Below are positions 18,249 through 25,717 of a stretch of 31,312 bases of DNA, piece by piece. Each line of letters begins with the position of its first letter. Positions within the stretch are counted from its first letter, which is position 1. Position numbers and translations under genes: made by a program. The notes beneath the pieces are model-generated. The model made no database searches and had not been told where the DNA came from. It saw nothing but the letters and a program-made list of their open reading frames with translations. Origin of the DNA: Paulinella micropora (Eukaryota > Cercozoa > Imbricatea > Euglyphida); assembly GCA_009731375.1 (NCBI GenBank), contig BJOX01000311.1, positions 289,204 through 320,515 of the forward strand, read 5' to 3'.

Positions 18249-19661
18249 GGGGGGGGGGGGGGGGGGGGGTTGTACCTCCATCGCCTTGTACAGCCTCTGC
18301 ACGTCGCCGACTGATAGCTCACCCGGGGTCTTGCCTACAAAGCGCCAACGCCGCAGGAATTTGTAGTCGATGTCATCCAGTACACCCTTCAAATTGTTGT
18401 TCGGCAACGGTTGCGGAATCCGAGGCGCCCCGGGCCCCTTGCCCTCCTCCAGTCGCTTCCTCCTGTCCTCTGCATCGCGGTGGAAGATATACTCGACAGC
18501 CATCCCGAAATGATCGGGGTCTATATCTTTTAGGACCACGAAGCTGTCCGGGCCCAGGTCACGTACGACCCCTTGACCGCCGCCTCGTATGGCTAGGGTG
18601 ACTTTCTTGATTGCACCCAACCCCTTGTCAGGGTGCTCCATCGCTTTCTCAGCTGGTCTGTCCCATACAGTCTCTCGGTACGACGGCGACGAAGAACTCG
18701 ACGACGACGAAGAACTCGACGATAACGCAGTAGCCGGCGGTCCAGTAGCCGGCGACGCAGTAGCCGGCGACGCAGCAGTGGCCGGCGACGCAGCAGTGGC
18801 CGGCGACGCAGCAGTCGACGACGACGAAGCGGCGCTTGCCAGTGTCGCTGAACGCGACTTGGTTTCTTCCTTGTTCAAGGCTTTCCACCACTTCTCGGCG
18901 GTGTCCCTGATGAAATCCCAGAGCCGTAGCTTACGCCGCGCCGTTTCTCTGTCTTCCTCTTTTTCAGCATTTTTCTCCACGTATTCCAGAACCGCGCGAT
19001 CGCGGTTAGACCCTGCCATACGTAGCGCCAGGATCCCCTCGAATGGTACCCGGCAAGAGGGGCACCTGGTTTGTTTCTCCCGGGAGACCTCTCGTATAGC
19101 TACGCCTTGTCGTATGCCGAGGCACTCTGGGCATTTTTTGGCCAGGCCTTGTAGCCTCTTTACCTCCTCCTCGTCCTCGGCCGCCTTACAGAGTAAGTCG
19201 AAATGTGTTAGGCACGTTTTCGTCTCTCCCTCGATCGCCGACGCAACTGCTGCTGCGAACTCAGCCCGTAGTCTTGCGCATCCAAGGCAATTGTTGCTCT
19301 TCCTTTCGAAGCCCATCTCTACCTCTGCCACCATGGCGCTCACTGTGTTAGTCATGAAATGGCATAAGACTCTACTATAAAACAAGAACCGGAATGGAAC
19401 AATCTGCCTGAGTTTCCCGTCCGCTGCAAACCCTACTTCTAGGCTGTCACCATCACCCTCCTTGAAGGTGGGCGCCAGGATGTCAGCAGGGGCTTCCTCG
19501 TCGTCGTCGCTGAGGCTACCCGCCGCTTCATTCACGATGGTTTTGGCTTTCTTGTTCAAGTACCCCTTCTTCTCTTCATCTTCATCCGCTGGCCTCTTCC
19601 CCCCTGCCCCTCCTTTCTTGCTCATGACAGGTGCGGAGCAGAACTCGCTCCCGGTTTTCAT
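18249..19661 (-). CDS. Zinc-ribbon protein with Ser/Ala-repeat linker, N-terminal part
   Basis: ATG 19661 (MKTGSEF) or ATG 19625 (MSKKGGAG), about 465 visible residues before the gap. Order: basic/acidic head (K-R-P-A-D-E-D-E-E-K-K, probable nuclear signal), globular part with F-R-F-L-F-Y-S-R-V, a Cys region (C-L-G-C-A-R-L; then C-P-E-C-L-G-I and, about 25 residues later, C-P-S-C-R-V-P-F) forming a likely treble-clef/zinc-ribbon, a charged helix, a low-complexity linker of A-S-P-A-T-A repeats and poly-Ser, and a second globular part (V-R-D-L-G-P-D-S-F-V-V-L, F-L-R-R-W-R-F-V-G). C-terminus is probably at 17132. A nuclear regulatory role fits the layout; no exact family is recognised. GC content is lower than in its neighbours. 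Confidence 0.7.
18665..18830 (-). repeat. Coding microsatellite/minisatellite (Ser and Ala-Ser-Pro-Ala-Thr repeats)
   Basis: Tandem 18-bp units of GCAGTAGCCGGCGAC type next to GACGAC/GAAGAACTC units. On the minus strand they encode repeated A-S-P-A-T-A and poly-Ser within the zinc-ribbon protein, a spot prone to length change. Confidence 0.8.
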
Positions 19662-20119
19662 AGCCTAACACACCACCACCAAGAGTCGTGCCAGGTCGAG
19701 AAGGTGCATGCGCTGTCCCTAGAAGGCCGACCCGTGCCGCCGCAGTCGTGCCTCTCCTTCCTTTCTCTGCCTAACCCGCTAGGGCTTCTTCCTGCTGTGT
19801 CCTTTATTCTGCCAGCGAGACTACTTCTGGCTGGCCCCTCCGTCTCTCTCCTCTGCCTTCCCCCGCCCGACAGAGGAGCACTCCTTTTTCTGTGCACTTG
19901 GCCTACCTGCTGCAAGCGCGGACCTGGTCCGTCCCTGTGCCAGCGTCTTTGGTACTTGTACTGCAACCTGGCACCGCGGCGTGAGACGTAGGCCGCGGCG
20001 GGGGAGAGCGCCGGGAGAGGGGGGGGGGAGACGGAGTAGGGGGGAAAAGAGGGCGGGAGAGAGGAGAAAGCCCCCCCCCTCTTCCTCCCGCCGCCGCCGC
20101 GGCTGCCCCCCCCCCCCCC

Positions 20120-20152
<33 letters not shown>

Positions 20153-20254
20153 CGTCGGGCCGTGGGTAAAGGGGGGGGGGCGCGTTTGCTTCTCCGCCAG
20201 ACTCGGACCGCTGGCGAGCCGCACAAGCCAGCACCCACCTAAACCGCCTTCCCC
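19662..20254. promoter_or_regulatory. Divergent intergenic region with C16-G30 foldback
   Basis: This 593-bp interval separates two divergent genes (minus from 19661, plus from 20255), so both promoters should lie here. No obvious TATA box is seen. It contains a C16 run (20106-20121) directly followed by a G30 run (20122-20151), a perfect potential hairpin of 16 bp or a quadruplex, and several shorter G runs. Confidence 0.5.
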
Positions 20255-21248
20255 ATGTCAGGCGAGAAGTTGCTGGCCGGGGGCCTGCCCCAGGGGACAG
20301 CCGAATGCACGCACTGGGCCGAGTCGGAGCCGGCGACGTGGCCAGTTTGCTGGGGCGCCTTGGGGCCGGGGCTACTGACGGCGTCGATCCTGCAGGTGGC
20401 ATGGGGCTCTTGGTTCCTGGGCCGGGCGGCCGTCCTGTGGCTGCACACAAACCGAGCCGCACCCAGCGGTGCTGCGTACAGCCGGAGCCTGCAGGTGCGT
20501 GGCCTGTCGCCACGCACCGATCGCCCCGGCGCCGTGCTGCTACTAGCGCTGAGCCGCCTCCTCTCCTTCTTCTTCTTGTTGGTGAGCCCTCACGGACGTG
20601 GGGGCGAACAGAGCGCCCGCGGGTGGCTCCTGGTAGCAGAGAACGTCTATCTGTGGTGTGCCCTGAGTACGCTGGGTTCGGCCGTCTTGGCCGACACGCG
20701 CGGCCTGCACGTGACGCTAGCGGCCTGTTGGCTAGGGGTCTTGGGCAGCGCCCTGTCAGGGGCCCGGCTGGGTTGGATCCTGACGCCGGCCGCGCTGGGA
20801 CTGCTCTGGGCCGGCGGGCAGGCACGGGACTGGCTGCGGCGCTTGCCGGAGTGTGCGGACGAGGGGGGGACCCCGGGCCAGGAAGACCTGCGGCGCGCCG
20901 GCCAGGTCCGCTTCGGCCGCTGTGTGCTGGCCGTGGCGGGCCTGGCTCTGATGTACGCCTGTGCCGCACTGCTGCCCGCGGACTACGACCTGGCCGTCTC
21001 CGTCGCGGCGGCGCTGGGGGCGGCCGGCCTGTTGCAGCAGGTCTGGTCGCAGCCCGACCTGTGGGTGCGGGCGGGCGGCGGCCGCGTACCGGGGGCACAC
21101 GTGTACTACATCCGAGAAGAAGAAGAAGAGGCGGGGGGGGNNNNNNNNNNACGACTCTCCGCCGGGCAAGGCCGGGGGCGGCCCCGCCGTGGCGCCCCGG
21201 CCGGACGGGCAGCCTGACGACGACGCAACAACGGGCCGCGGGCAGTAG
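20255..21248 (+). CDS. Second multi-pass membrane protein (about 6-7 TM), small gap near 3' end
   Basis: ATG 20255. Hydrophobic segments: G-P-G-L-L-T-A-S-I-L-Q-V-A-W-G-S-W-F-L-G, A-V-L-L-L-A-L-S-R-L-L-S-F-F-F-L-L, V-Y-L-W-C-A-L-S-T-L-G-S-A-V-L, T-L-A-A-C-W-L-G-V-L-G-S-A-L, I-L-T-P-A-A-L-G-L-L-W, C-V-L-A-V-A-G-L-A-L-M-Y-A-C and V-S-V-A-A-A-L-G-A-A-G-L-L. The tail has E-E-E-E-E and then the 10-N gap (21141-21150). After the gap the most coding-like frame (P-P-G-K-A-G-G-G then D-D-D-A-T-T) ends at TAG 21246-21248. About 320-330 residues. Same general design (Trp-rich multi-pass) as the protein at 8415-11503, so the two may be distant paralogues, but I cannot align them securely. Poly(A) signal at 21449. 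Confidence 0.7.
21141..21150. other. 10-N gap after a G8 run
   Basis: Placeholder gap inside the 3' part of the 20255 gene; the reading frame across it cannot be fixed. Confidence 0.95.
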
Positions 21249-21445
21249 TGCCCGCGGCGGCCGAGGCGCCCCCCGGTGCCCTGGGCGGGGCCCGGTCGTA
21301 GCCCGCGGCGGCCGAGGCGCCGCCGCCATGCCCTGCCAGAGCTTTGGCCTCCTGCGCCGCCGCGGTGACCTCGCCCGTTCGCCCGGTTTCCGTGCGTGGC
21401 CCGCACCTGGCGGGGTCCCGCGCCCTGGTGCCCGTAGTTTGTCAG

Positions 21446-21454
21446 TTTAATAAA
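21446..21454. terminator. Bidirectional poly(A) motif TTTAATAAA
   Basis: AATAAA on plus (21449-21454) for the membrane-protein gene ending at 21248, overlapping ATTAAA on minus (plus-strand TTTAAT, 21446-21451) for the LRR gene ending at 21515. Convergent genes thus share nine bases. Confidence 0.75.
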
Positions 21455-21514
21455 TAGACCTAGGTACAGCCAAGTGAAAACCCCCGGCCTCCTCGCGCGG
21501 TCGTCGCCCCTGCC

Positions 21515-22816
21515 TCACCTCCGGCCCGCGGGGCCGGGGTCGCTCGTCTGCTCTAGCCGAACCCGGAGGTAGGGGCGGAGCTGCCGCAGCTGCTGCAGGT
21601 CGCCCCCGTCCACCGCTGCGGCGGAGCCCCGCAGGTCCAGGGTTTGCAGGCAGGGCAGCGCCCTGGCCAGCCTGGCGAGGTTGCGCACGAGCCCCTGGTG
21701 TTCGCGCAGCGCTAGTACCTGCAGCCCCGCGCCGCCGCCGTGCGGCACCGGCCAGTTCAGGCCGGCCCGGCACCGCACCAAGGTGAGGCGGCGCAGGGCC
21801 GGGCGCCGGGCCAGCGCCTCTGCCTCTCCTGCAGCCAAGCACAGGCAGTCGGACAGGAACAGCTCGGCCAGCCCTGCTGGTAGCAGCGCCAGGCTCTGCA
21901 CATAGTGCGCCCCGCGCAACGACAGGCGCCGCAGCCCGGCCAGCCCGGCCAACAAGCCGAGCTCCCGCAGGTTACAGTTGGTGAGCGCCAATTCTTGCAG
22001 GCCCGCGCTGTGCAGCCGGAAGGCAGCCGCCCCCAGGGCCCGGGCGGCCCACACGTCCAGCGCGCCGTTCACGTCCGCCAGCTCCAGCCGCCGCAGGTGC
22101 GGCGCGTCCTGGTTGAGGTACCACAGCAGGCGCTGGACGTCGGCGCCCGTCTTGGCGCGGTACGACAGGCGCAGGTCCTGCAGCGCCGGCAGGCGCCGCA
22201 GGTACAGCAGCGCGGAGGGGGGCACCCCTCCCCAGCGGTCGTGGTGCAGCGTGAGCAACCCGCTCAGCGCGGCCAGCGGCCCGTCCAGGGCCGCGTAGGG
22301 TGAGTCGGTGGGCAGGCCGCCCCCGGCGCTCGGCAGCAGCGACCGGTGCACGGCAGGCAGGTACAGGTGCCGCAGCCGGCGCTGCACCCCCGGCAGGGCC
22401 AGAGTGTGCTCTAGGGTATGGCTGTAGCTGCCGGTGAGGTCGAGCGTGTGCAGTTCGGGCAGCTCGTCCAAGAAGAGGAGCCGCCCGACGTGACCGCAGT
22501 ACCGGAAGCGCAGCACCCGCAGCGACCGGAGTTGTCCCAGCGGCGCCAGGAACCGCAGGCCGCTGCAGTACGTGAATTCCAGGGTGCGCAGCGCGCGGAG
22601 GCCCGCGAGCTCCAGCGGCGTGTTGTAGGCCCAGCGATCGGCCAGCGACACCACGCGCAGGTGCGTGGTGTCGGGGAACGACTGCCGGCACGCCGCCACA
22701 TCGCCGCTGCCGGCGTAGCTATAGTCCACTGTGGCCGGGCTGAGCCGGCAACGCTGCTGGCACAGCCAGCGACGGGTGGCCTGGCCGGGCAGGCAGGGCA
22801 GTTCCAGTTCCCGGGG
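21515..22816 (-). CDS. F-box-like/leucine-rich-repeat protein, N-terminus in gap
   Basis: The frame is open from the 290-N gap (22817) to the stop at 21515, about 433 codons. The first visible residues (E-L-E-L-P-C-L-P then R-R-W-L-C-Q-Q-R-C-R-L-S) look like the C-terminal half of an F-box. They are followed by about 14 irregular LRRs of 22-28 residues (L-R-A-L-R-T-L-E-F; L-R-S-L-R-V-L-R-F; L-P-E-L-H-T-L-D-L; L-Q-E-L-A-L-T-N-C; L-R-R-L-S-L-R-G; L-Q-T-L-D-L-R-G). No ATG occurs in the first part: the codon at 22729 is GTG, so the true start lies in the gap. F-box/LRR proteins are substrate adaptors of SCF ubiquitin ligases; here the F-box is only partly visible, so that role is inferred. Confidence 0.75.
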   Translation of the reverse strand, partial: PRELELPCLPGQATRRWLCQQRCRLSPATVDYSYAGSGDVAACRQSFPDTTHLRVVSLADRWAYNTPLELAGLRALRTLEFTYCSGLRFLAPLGQLRSLRVLRFRYCGHVGRLLFLDELPELHTLDLTGSYSHTLEHTLALPGVQRRLRHLYLPAVHRSLLPSAGGGLPTDSPYAALDGPLAALSGLLTLHHDRWGGVPPSALLYLRRLPALQDLRLSYRAKTGADVQRLLWYLNQDAPHLRRLELADVNGALDVWAARALGAAAFRLHSAGLQELALTNCNLRELGLLAGLAGLRRLSLRGAHYVQSLALLPAGLAELFLSDCLCLAAGEAEALARRPALRRLTLVRCRAGLNWPVPHGGGAGLQVLALREHQGLVRNLARLARALPCLQTLDLRGSAAAVDGGDLQQLRQLRPYLRVRLEQTSDPGPAGRR

Positions 22817-23106
22817 NNNNNNNNNNNNNNNNNNNNNNNNNNNNNNNNNNNNNNNNNNNNNNNNNNNNNNNNNNNNNNNNNNNNNNNNNNNNNNNNNNNN
22901 NNNNNNNNNNNNNNNNNNNNNNNNNNNNNNNNNNNNNNNNNNNNNNNNNNNNNNNNNNNNNNNNNNNNNNNNNNNNNNNNNNNNNNNNNNNNNNNNNNNN
23001 NNNNNNNNNNNNNNNNNNNNNNNNNNNNNNNNNNNNNNNNNNNNNNNNNNNNNNNNNNNNNNNNNNNNNNNNNNNNNNNNNNNNNNNNNNNNNNNNNNNN
23101 NNNNNN
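22817..23106. other. Assembly gap (290 N) followed by G38
   Basis: Hides the 5' end of the F-box/LRR gene. The G38 run (23107-23144) leads into the first copy of a duplicated segment. Confidence 0.95.
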
Positions 23107-23147
<41 letters not shown>

Positions 23148-23460
23148 CTCGTGTGCCCGGGGAGGGGCTGGCGGCCGACGCCTCCCTCAGCGCAGTGCCA
23201 AAAGTCGATTCACCACGGGGTAGATGGCTCAGGCCACGCTGCCCCAGTCTTTTGCCCTTGCCTCTTCTGCCCCCGAGCGCTACCTCCGACGAGAGGAGCT
23301 AGCTCTCCACGTGGCCTTGCATGTCTGGGCCAGCCAGCCGCCCTCGGCGTGGCGACCCCCCGCGACGAGCAGGGAAGTGCAGCGCCGCCACCGTCCCTCT
23401 TCTTAGCCCGCCCGCCGCGGCGACGCCAGTCGTCGGTGACCCAGCCTCCGCCACCGCGGG
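23107..23460 (+). repeat. Duplicated segment, copy 1 (with poly-G leader)
   Basis: 23145-23460 matches 24620-24936 almost base for base, with scattered, mostly transition, differences and a few indels. Both copies are preceded by a long G tract (38 and 25 G) and encode the start of the same C2H2/Pro-rich protein. Confidence 0.9.
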
Positions 23461-23542
23461 ATGGACGGCACCTCGAGCGGGACCGGCACGCCTGTCAGCT
23501 GCCAAAGGCCGAGCCTCGTACACGGCGAACGCGAGGTGACTG
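23224..23542 (+). pseudogene. Broken copy of the C2H2/Pro-rich protein gene
   Basis: ATG 23224 begins M-A-Q-A-T-L-P-Q-S-F as in the intact copy at 24699. Two extra bases (TG) after the Phe codon and one extra C about 19 bases later change P-C-L-F-C-P into A-L-A-S-S-A-P and then restore frame. The two zinc-binding Cys are lost while both His are kept. A missing C in the CCCCCC run near 23350-23355 then shifts the frame to an early stop at 23404-23406; the correct frame continues as Q-S-S-V-T-Q-P-P to a TGA near 23541. The downstream sequence differs from copy 2 after about 23460. Either a decayed paralogue or an error-rich duplicate contig. Confidence 0.65.
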
Positions 23543-23649
23543 ATCATGAGCGCCAGATCCTGTAAAGAAAAGAAAGTGCGAGCAAAAAAAAGAGCTTGCT
23601 GCAGCTCTGGCCACACAAAAAAAACCTCCGAGCAAAAATATTTCGTTTA

Positions 23650-23658
23650 TTTATTAAA
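23650..23658. terminator. Bidirectional poly(A) motif TTTATTAAA
   Basis: ATTAAA on plus (23653-23658) for the rightward C2H2 copy and AATAAA on minus (plus TTTATT at 23646-23651 and again at 23650-23655) for the LRR gene stopping at 23711, which lies 53 nt away. Third instance of the same nine-base arrangement in the GC-rich block. Confidence 0.75.
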
Positions 23659-23710
23659 CTACGATTGGTAACAAGGGCCGCGAGGGCGGGACGCACGCCC
23701 ACAAAAAGAT

Positions 23711-24136
23711 TCAATGGCCCCACCTGGGCAAACCTTCATTTGCATAATACCGCCTAGATGCCTCTCGCTCAGCTTGCAACAAGGCCCAAGTCTTGCATCC
23801 TGTTTTATCAAAGACTGTGCAAGGTTGGCGCGCCCAGCAAAAGTCTTGGAGGTATTCTGCGTGCATGTTTTGGCAACCCTCGACATGTAGCTTTTGCAGC
23901 GTCCCGATAGCCTTGACGTAGTCGAGACCAGTCATGCAGATTTTACAGTTAGTGAGATCGAGCTCCTTGAGCTTCTTGGCCAGTTCCGCCACGTGCTTGA
24001 GCCCCTTGTCCGTGATGTTTTTGCAGTCGGCGAGCACAAGCTTGTTGAGATCTGGTCGTGCCTTCAGAGCCTGCTCCAGCTGTTCATCCGTGATTTCAGC
24101 GCCTCCAGTAAAGTCTGACCTGCGGGGCATGCACAA
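23711..24136 (-). CDS. Short LRR protein (AMN1/F-box-LRR type)
   Basis: About 140 residues with three cysteine-type LRRs: L-N-K-L-V-L-A-D-C-K-N-I-T-D-K-G-L, L-K-E-L-D-L-T-N-C-K-I and L-Q-K-L-H-V-E-G-C. The tail (C-W-A-R-Q-P-C-T-V-F-D) is non-repeat and ends R-W-G-H. ATG at 24136 or 24130 gives only a few residues before S-D-F-T-G-G. Just there the minus strand reads a T-rich stretch ending CCCCGCAG, so the piece could also be a last exon with its acceptor at about 24120 and the start further right. Composition is less GC-rich than the surroundings. AMN1-like LRRs are protein-interaction modules, often adaptors in ubiquitin ligases. Confidence 0.7.
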   Translation of the reverse strand: MCMPRRSDFTGGAEITDEQLEQALKARPDLNKLVLADCKNITDKGLKHVAELAKKLKELDLTNCKICMTGLDYVKAIGTLQKLHVEGCQNMHAEYLQDFCWARQPCTVFDKTGCKTWALLQAEREASRRYYANEGLPRWGH

Positions 24137-24290
24137 AAACTGAGCCAGGTAGAAACGCTTTTACACGCTCAGAAAGGGGAACGGACCCGTCTTTGTTGTG
24201 CTGGCACCCCTGACGTTGCTCTTGAGACATGTTGGCTGCTACACCCTTTTTTGGGGGAGGGACGTCCGCCGCCTACCCCCACGCGCGGGG

Positions 24291-24520
24291 GCAGGAGGCG
24301 TGGCCGGCGGGGCGCGGGGCAAGGGCGTGACCAGCGGGGGCAGGAGGCGTGGCCGGCGGGGCGCGGCGCAAGGGCGTGGCCAGCGGGGGCAGGAGGCATG
24401 GCCGGCGGGGCGCGGCGCAAGGGCGTGGCCCGCGGGAGCAGGAGGCGTGGCATGGCGCGCGGCGCCAGGGCGTGACCGGCGGAGGCAGGAGGCGTGGCAT
24501 GGCGCGCGGCGCCAGGGCGA
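24291..24520. repeat. 49-bp minisatellite, five copies
   Basis: Units begin GCAGGAGGCGTGGC at 24291, 24340, 24389, 24438 and 24485 (49, 49, 49 and 47 bp apart) and the array runs into the 10-N gap at 24521, so its true length is unknown. Frames are open on both strands through it, but the translations are pure repeat and I do not call a gene. Confidence 0.9.
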
Positions 24521-24530
24521 NNNNNNNNNN
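24521..24530. other. 10-N gap at the end of the minisatellite
   Basis: Probably an uncounted number of further 49-bp units. Confidence 0.95.
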
Positions 24531-24594
24531 TTCTTTTTAATCAGTAAACTTCAATGCCTTTGTTTGGTCTTTAAAAACAAAGGCAAGGTGGAGC

Positions 24595-24936
24595 GGGGGG
24601 GGGGGGGGGGGGGGGGGGGCGGCTCGTGTGCCCGGTCAGGGGCTGACGGCCGACGCCTCCCTCAGCGCAGTGCCAAAAGTCGATTCGCCACGGGGTAGAT
24701 GGCTCAGGCCACGCTGCCCCAGTCTTTCCCTTGCCTCTTCTGTCCCGAGCGCTACCTCCGACGAGAGGAGCTAGCTATCCACGTGGCCTTGCATGTCTGG
24801 GCTGGCCAACTGCCCTCGGCGTGGCGACCCCCCCGCGACGAGCAGGGAAGTGCAGCAGCGCCGCCACCGCCCCTCTTCTTAGCCCGCCCGCCGCGGCGAC
24901 GCCAGTCGTCGGTGACCCAGCCCCCGCCATCGCGGC
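24595..24936 (+). repeat. Duplicated segment, copy 2 (with G25 leader)
   Basis: Partner of 23107-23460. G25 at 24595-24619, then about 316 bp of near identity carrying the intact start of the C2H2/Pro-rich gene. Confidence 0.9.
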
Positions 24937-25223
24937 CCCCGCCACCGCGGCTTCCCCCACCGCGGCCCCCGCCACCGCGGCCCCACCGGCGCCCCCTGCC
25001 CCCACGCCTGCGCCAGCTAGGACCGGCGTCGGGCCAGCGCCGGCGGCTGCCGCCCGAGCCAGCGCCCGGCCCGGCCGACCCGTACCACGGCTGTGCAGGA
25101 CAGGCCCCGGGCCGCGACCCGGAGGATCCCCGGGAGGATGATCCCCTCTCTGACCCTTGCTTCGAGAACTTGCCCCCGCTCGCGCTCTCCGGCCCCGGCG
25201 CCACGTACTCCAGCCTCAAGTAG
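24699..25223 (+). CDS. C2H2 zinc finger protein with Pro-rich tail
   Basis: ATG 24699, 174 residues. A perfect single C2H2 finger lies at about residues 13-30: C-L-F-C, twelve residues (P-E-R-Y-L-R-R-E-E-L-A-I), then H-V-A-L-H. From about residue 55 to 130 the protein is Pro/Arg-rich (P-P-P-R-L-P-P-P-R-P), then a more complex acidic end (D-P-R-E-D-D-P-L-S-D-P, Y-S-S-L-K). The written stop is TAG 25221-25223, but the partly repeated copy of this 3' end after the next gap has TGG in the same place and runs 13 codons further to W-I-Q-P...F-L-L. The C-terminus is therefore uncertain. Likely a nucleic-acid- or protein-binding regulator; a broken copy lies at 23224. Confidence 0.75.
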   Translation: MAQATLPQSFPCLFCPERYLRREELAIHVALHVWAGQLPSAWRPPRDEQGSAAAPPPPLFLARPPRRRQSSVTQPPPSRPPPPRLPPPRPPPPRPHRRPLPPRLRQLGPASGQRRRLPPEPAPGPADPYHGCAGQAPGRDPEDPREDDPLSDPCFENLPPLALSGPGATYSSLK

Positions 25224-25384
25224 ATCCAGCCAGGGTGGGACCTCGCTCTGTTCCTCTTGTAGACCCCCCCCCNNNNNNNNNNCCTGCCCCCGCTCGCGCT
25301 CTCCGGCCCCGGCGCCACGTACTCCAGCCTCAAGTGGATCCAGCCAGGGGGGGACCTCGCTCTGTTCCTCTTGTAGCCCCCCCC
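25171..25384 (+). repeat. About 100-bp direct repeat split by a 10-N gap (probable unmerged contig overlap)
   Basis: 25171-25272 and 25285-25384 are almost identical, differing at TAG/TGG (25221), at T/G in the GG-G run and in the length of the final C run. The gap 25273-25282 sits exactly between. Best read as two overlapping contig ends. Confidence 0.8.
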
Positions 25385-25717
25385 GTTCGTGAGCGGACTC
25401 ACACCCCCCCCTCCCACTTCCCCCGTGCGGGCCCGTGTGGACCTGGCGGCGCCGGCCGGCAGAGAGAGAGAAGGGGGAGGGGGAGGGACCGCCGGGCGGC
25501 CGCGGGGCACGGGAGGTGGTCGGGGGAGAGGGCGGCGCGCGCTGCTACCACCCCGGGGTGGGGAGCGTGGCCGGGGGAGGGGGGCGGGCGGGCGCCGCCC
25601 GGCACGTGCCGGCAGGGGGGGGGCGGGGTCCGCGGGGGGGGGCGTGCCCCCCTCGGGCCACGTCAGCCGGGGCCGGCCCAGAAAACAGGAGGGGGCCTTG
25701 CTCCACCTGCACCCTCG
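25385..25717. other. GC-rich stretch without a recognisable gene
   Basis: Contains a short GAGAGAGA tract, many G and C runs and several overlapping open frames that are all Arg/Gly/Pro-rich and motif-free. It is the upstream region of the nuclease-like gene at 25718. No TATA box identified. Confidence 0.4.

Noticed and set aside
24198-24540. Gly/Arg/Ala-rich frames through the 49-bp minisatellite
   Set aside because: Translations are only the repeat in all frames on both strands.
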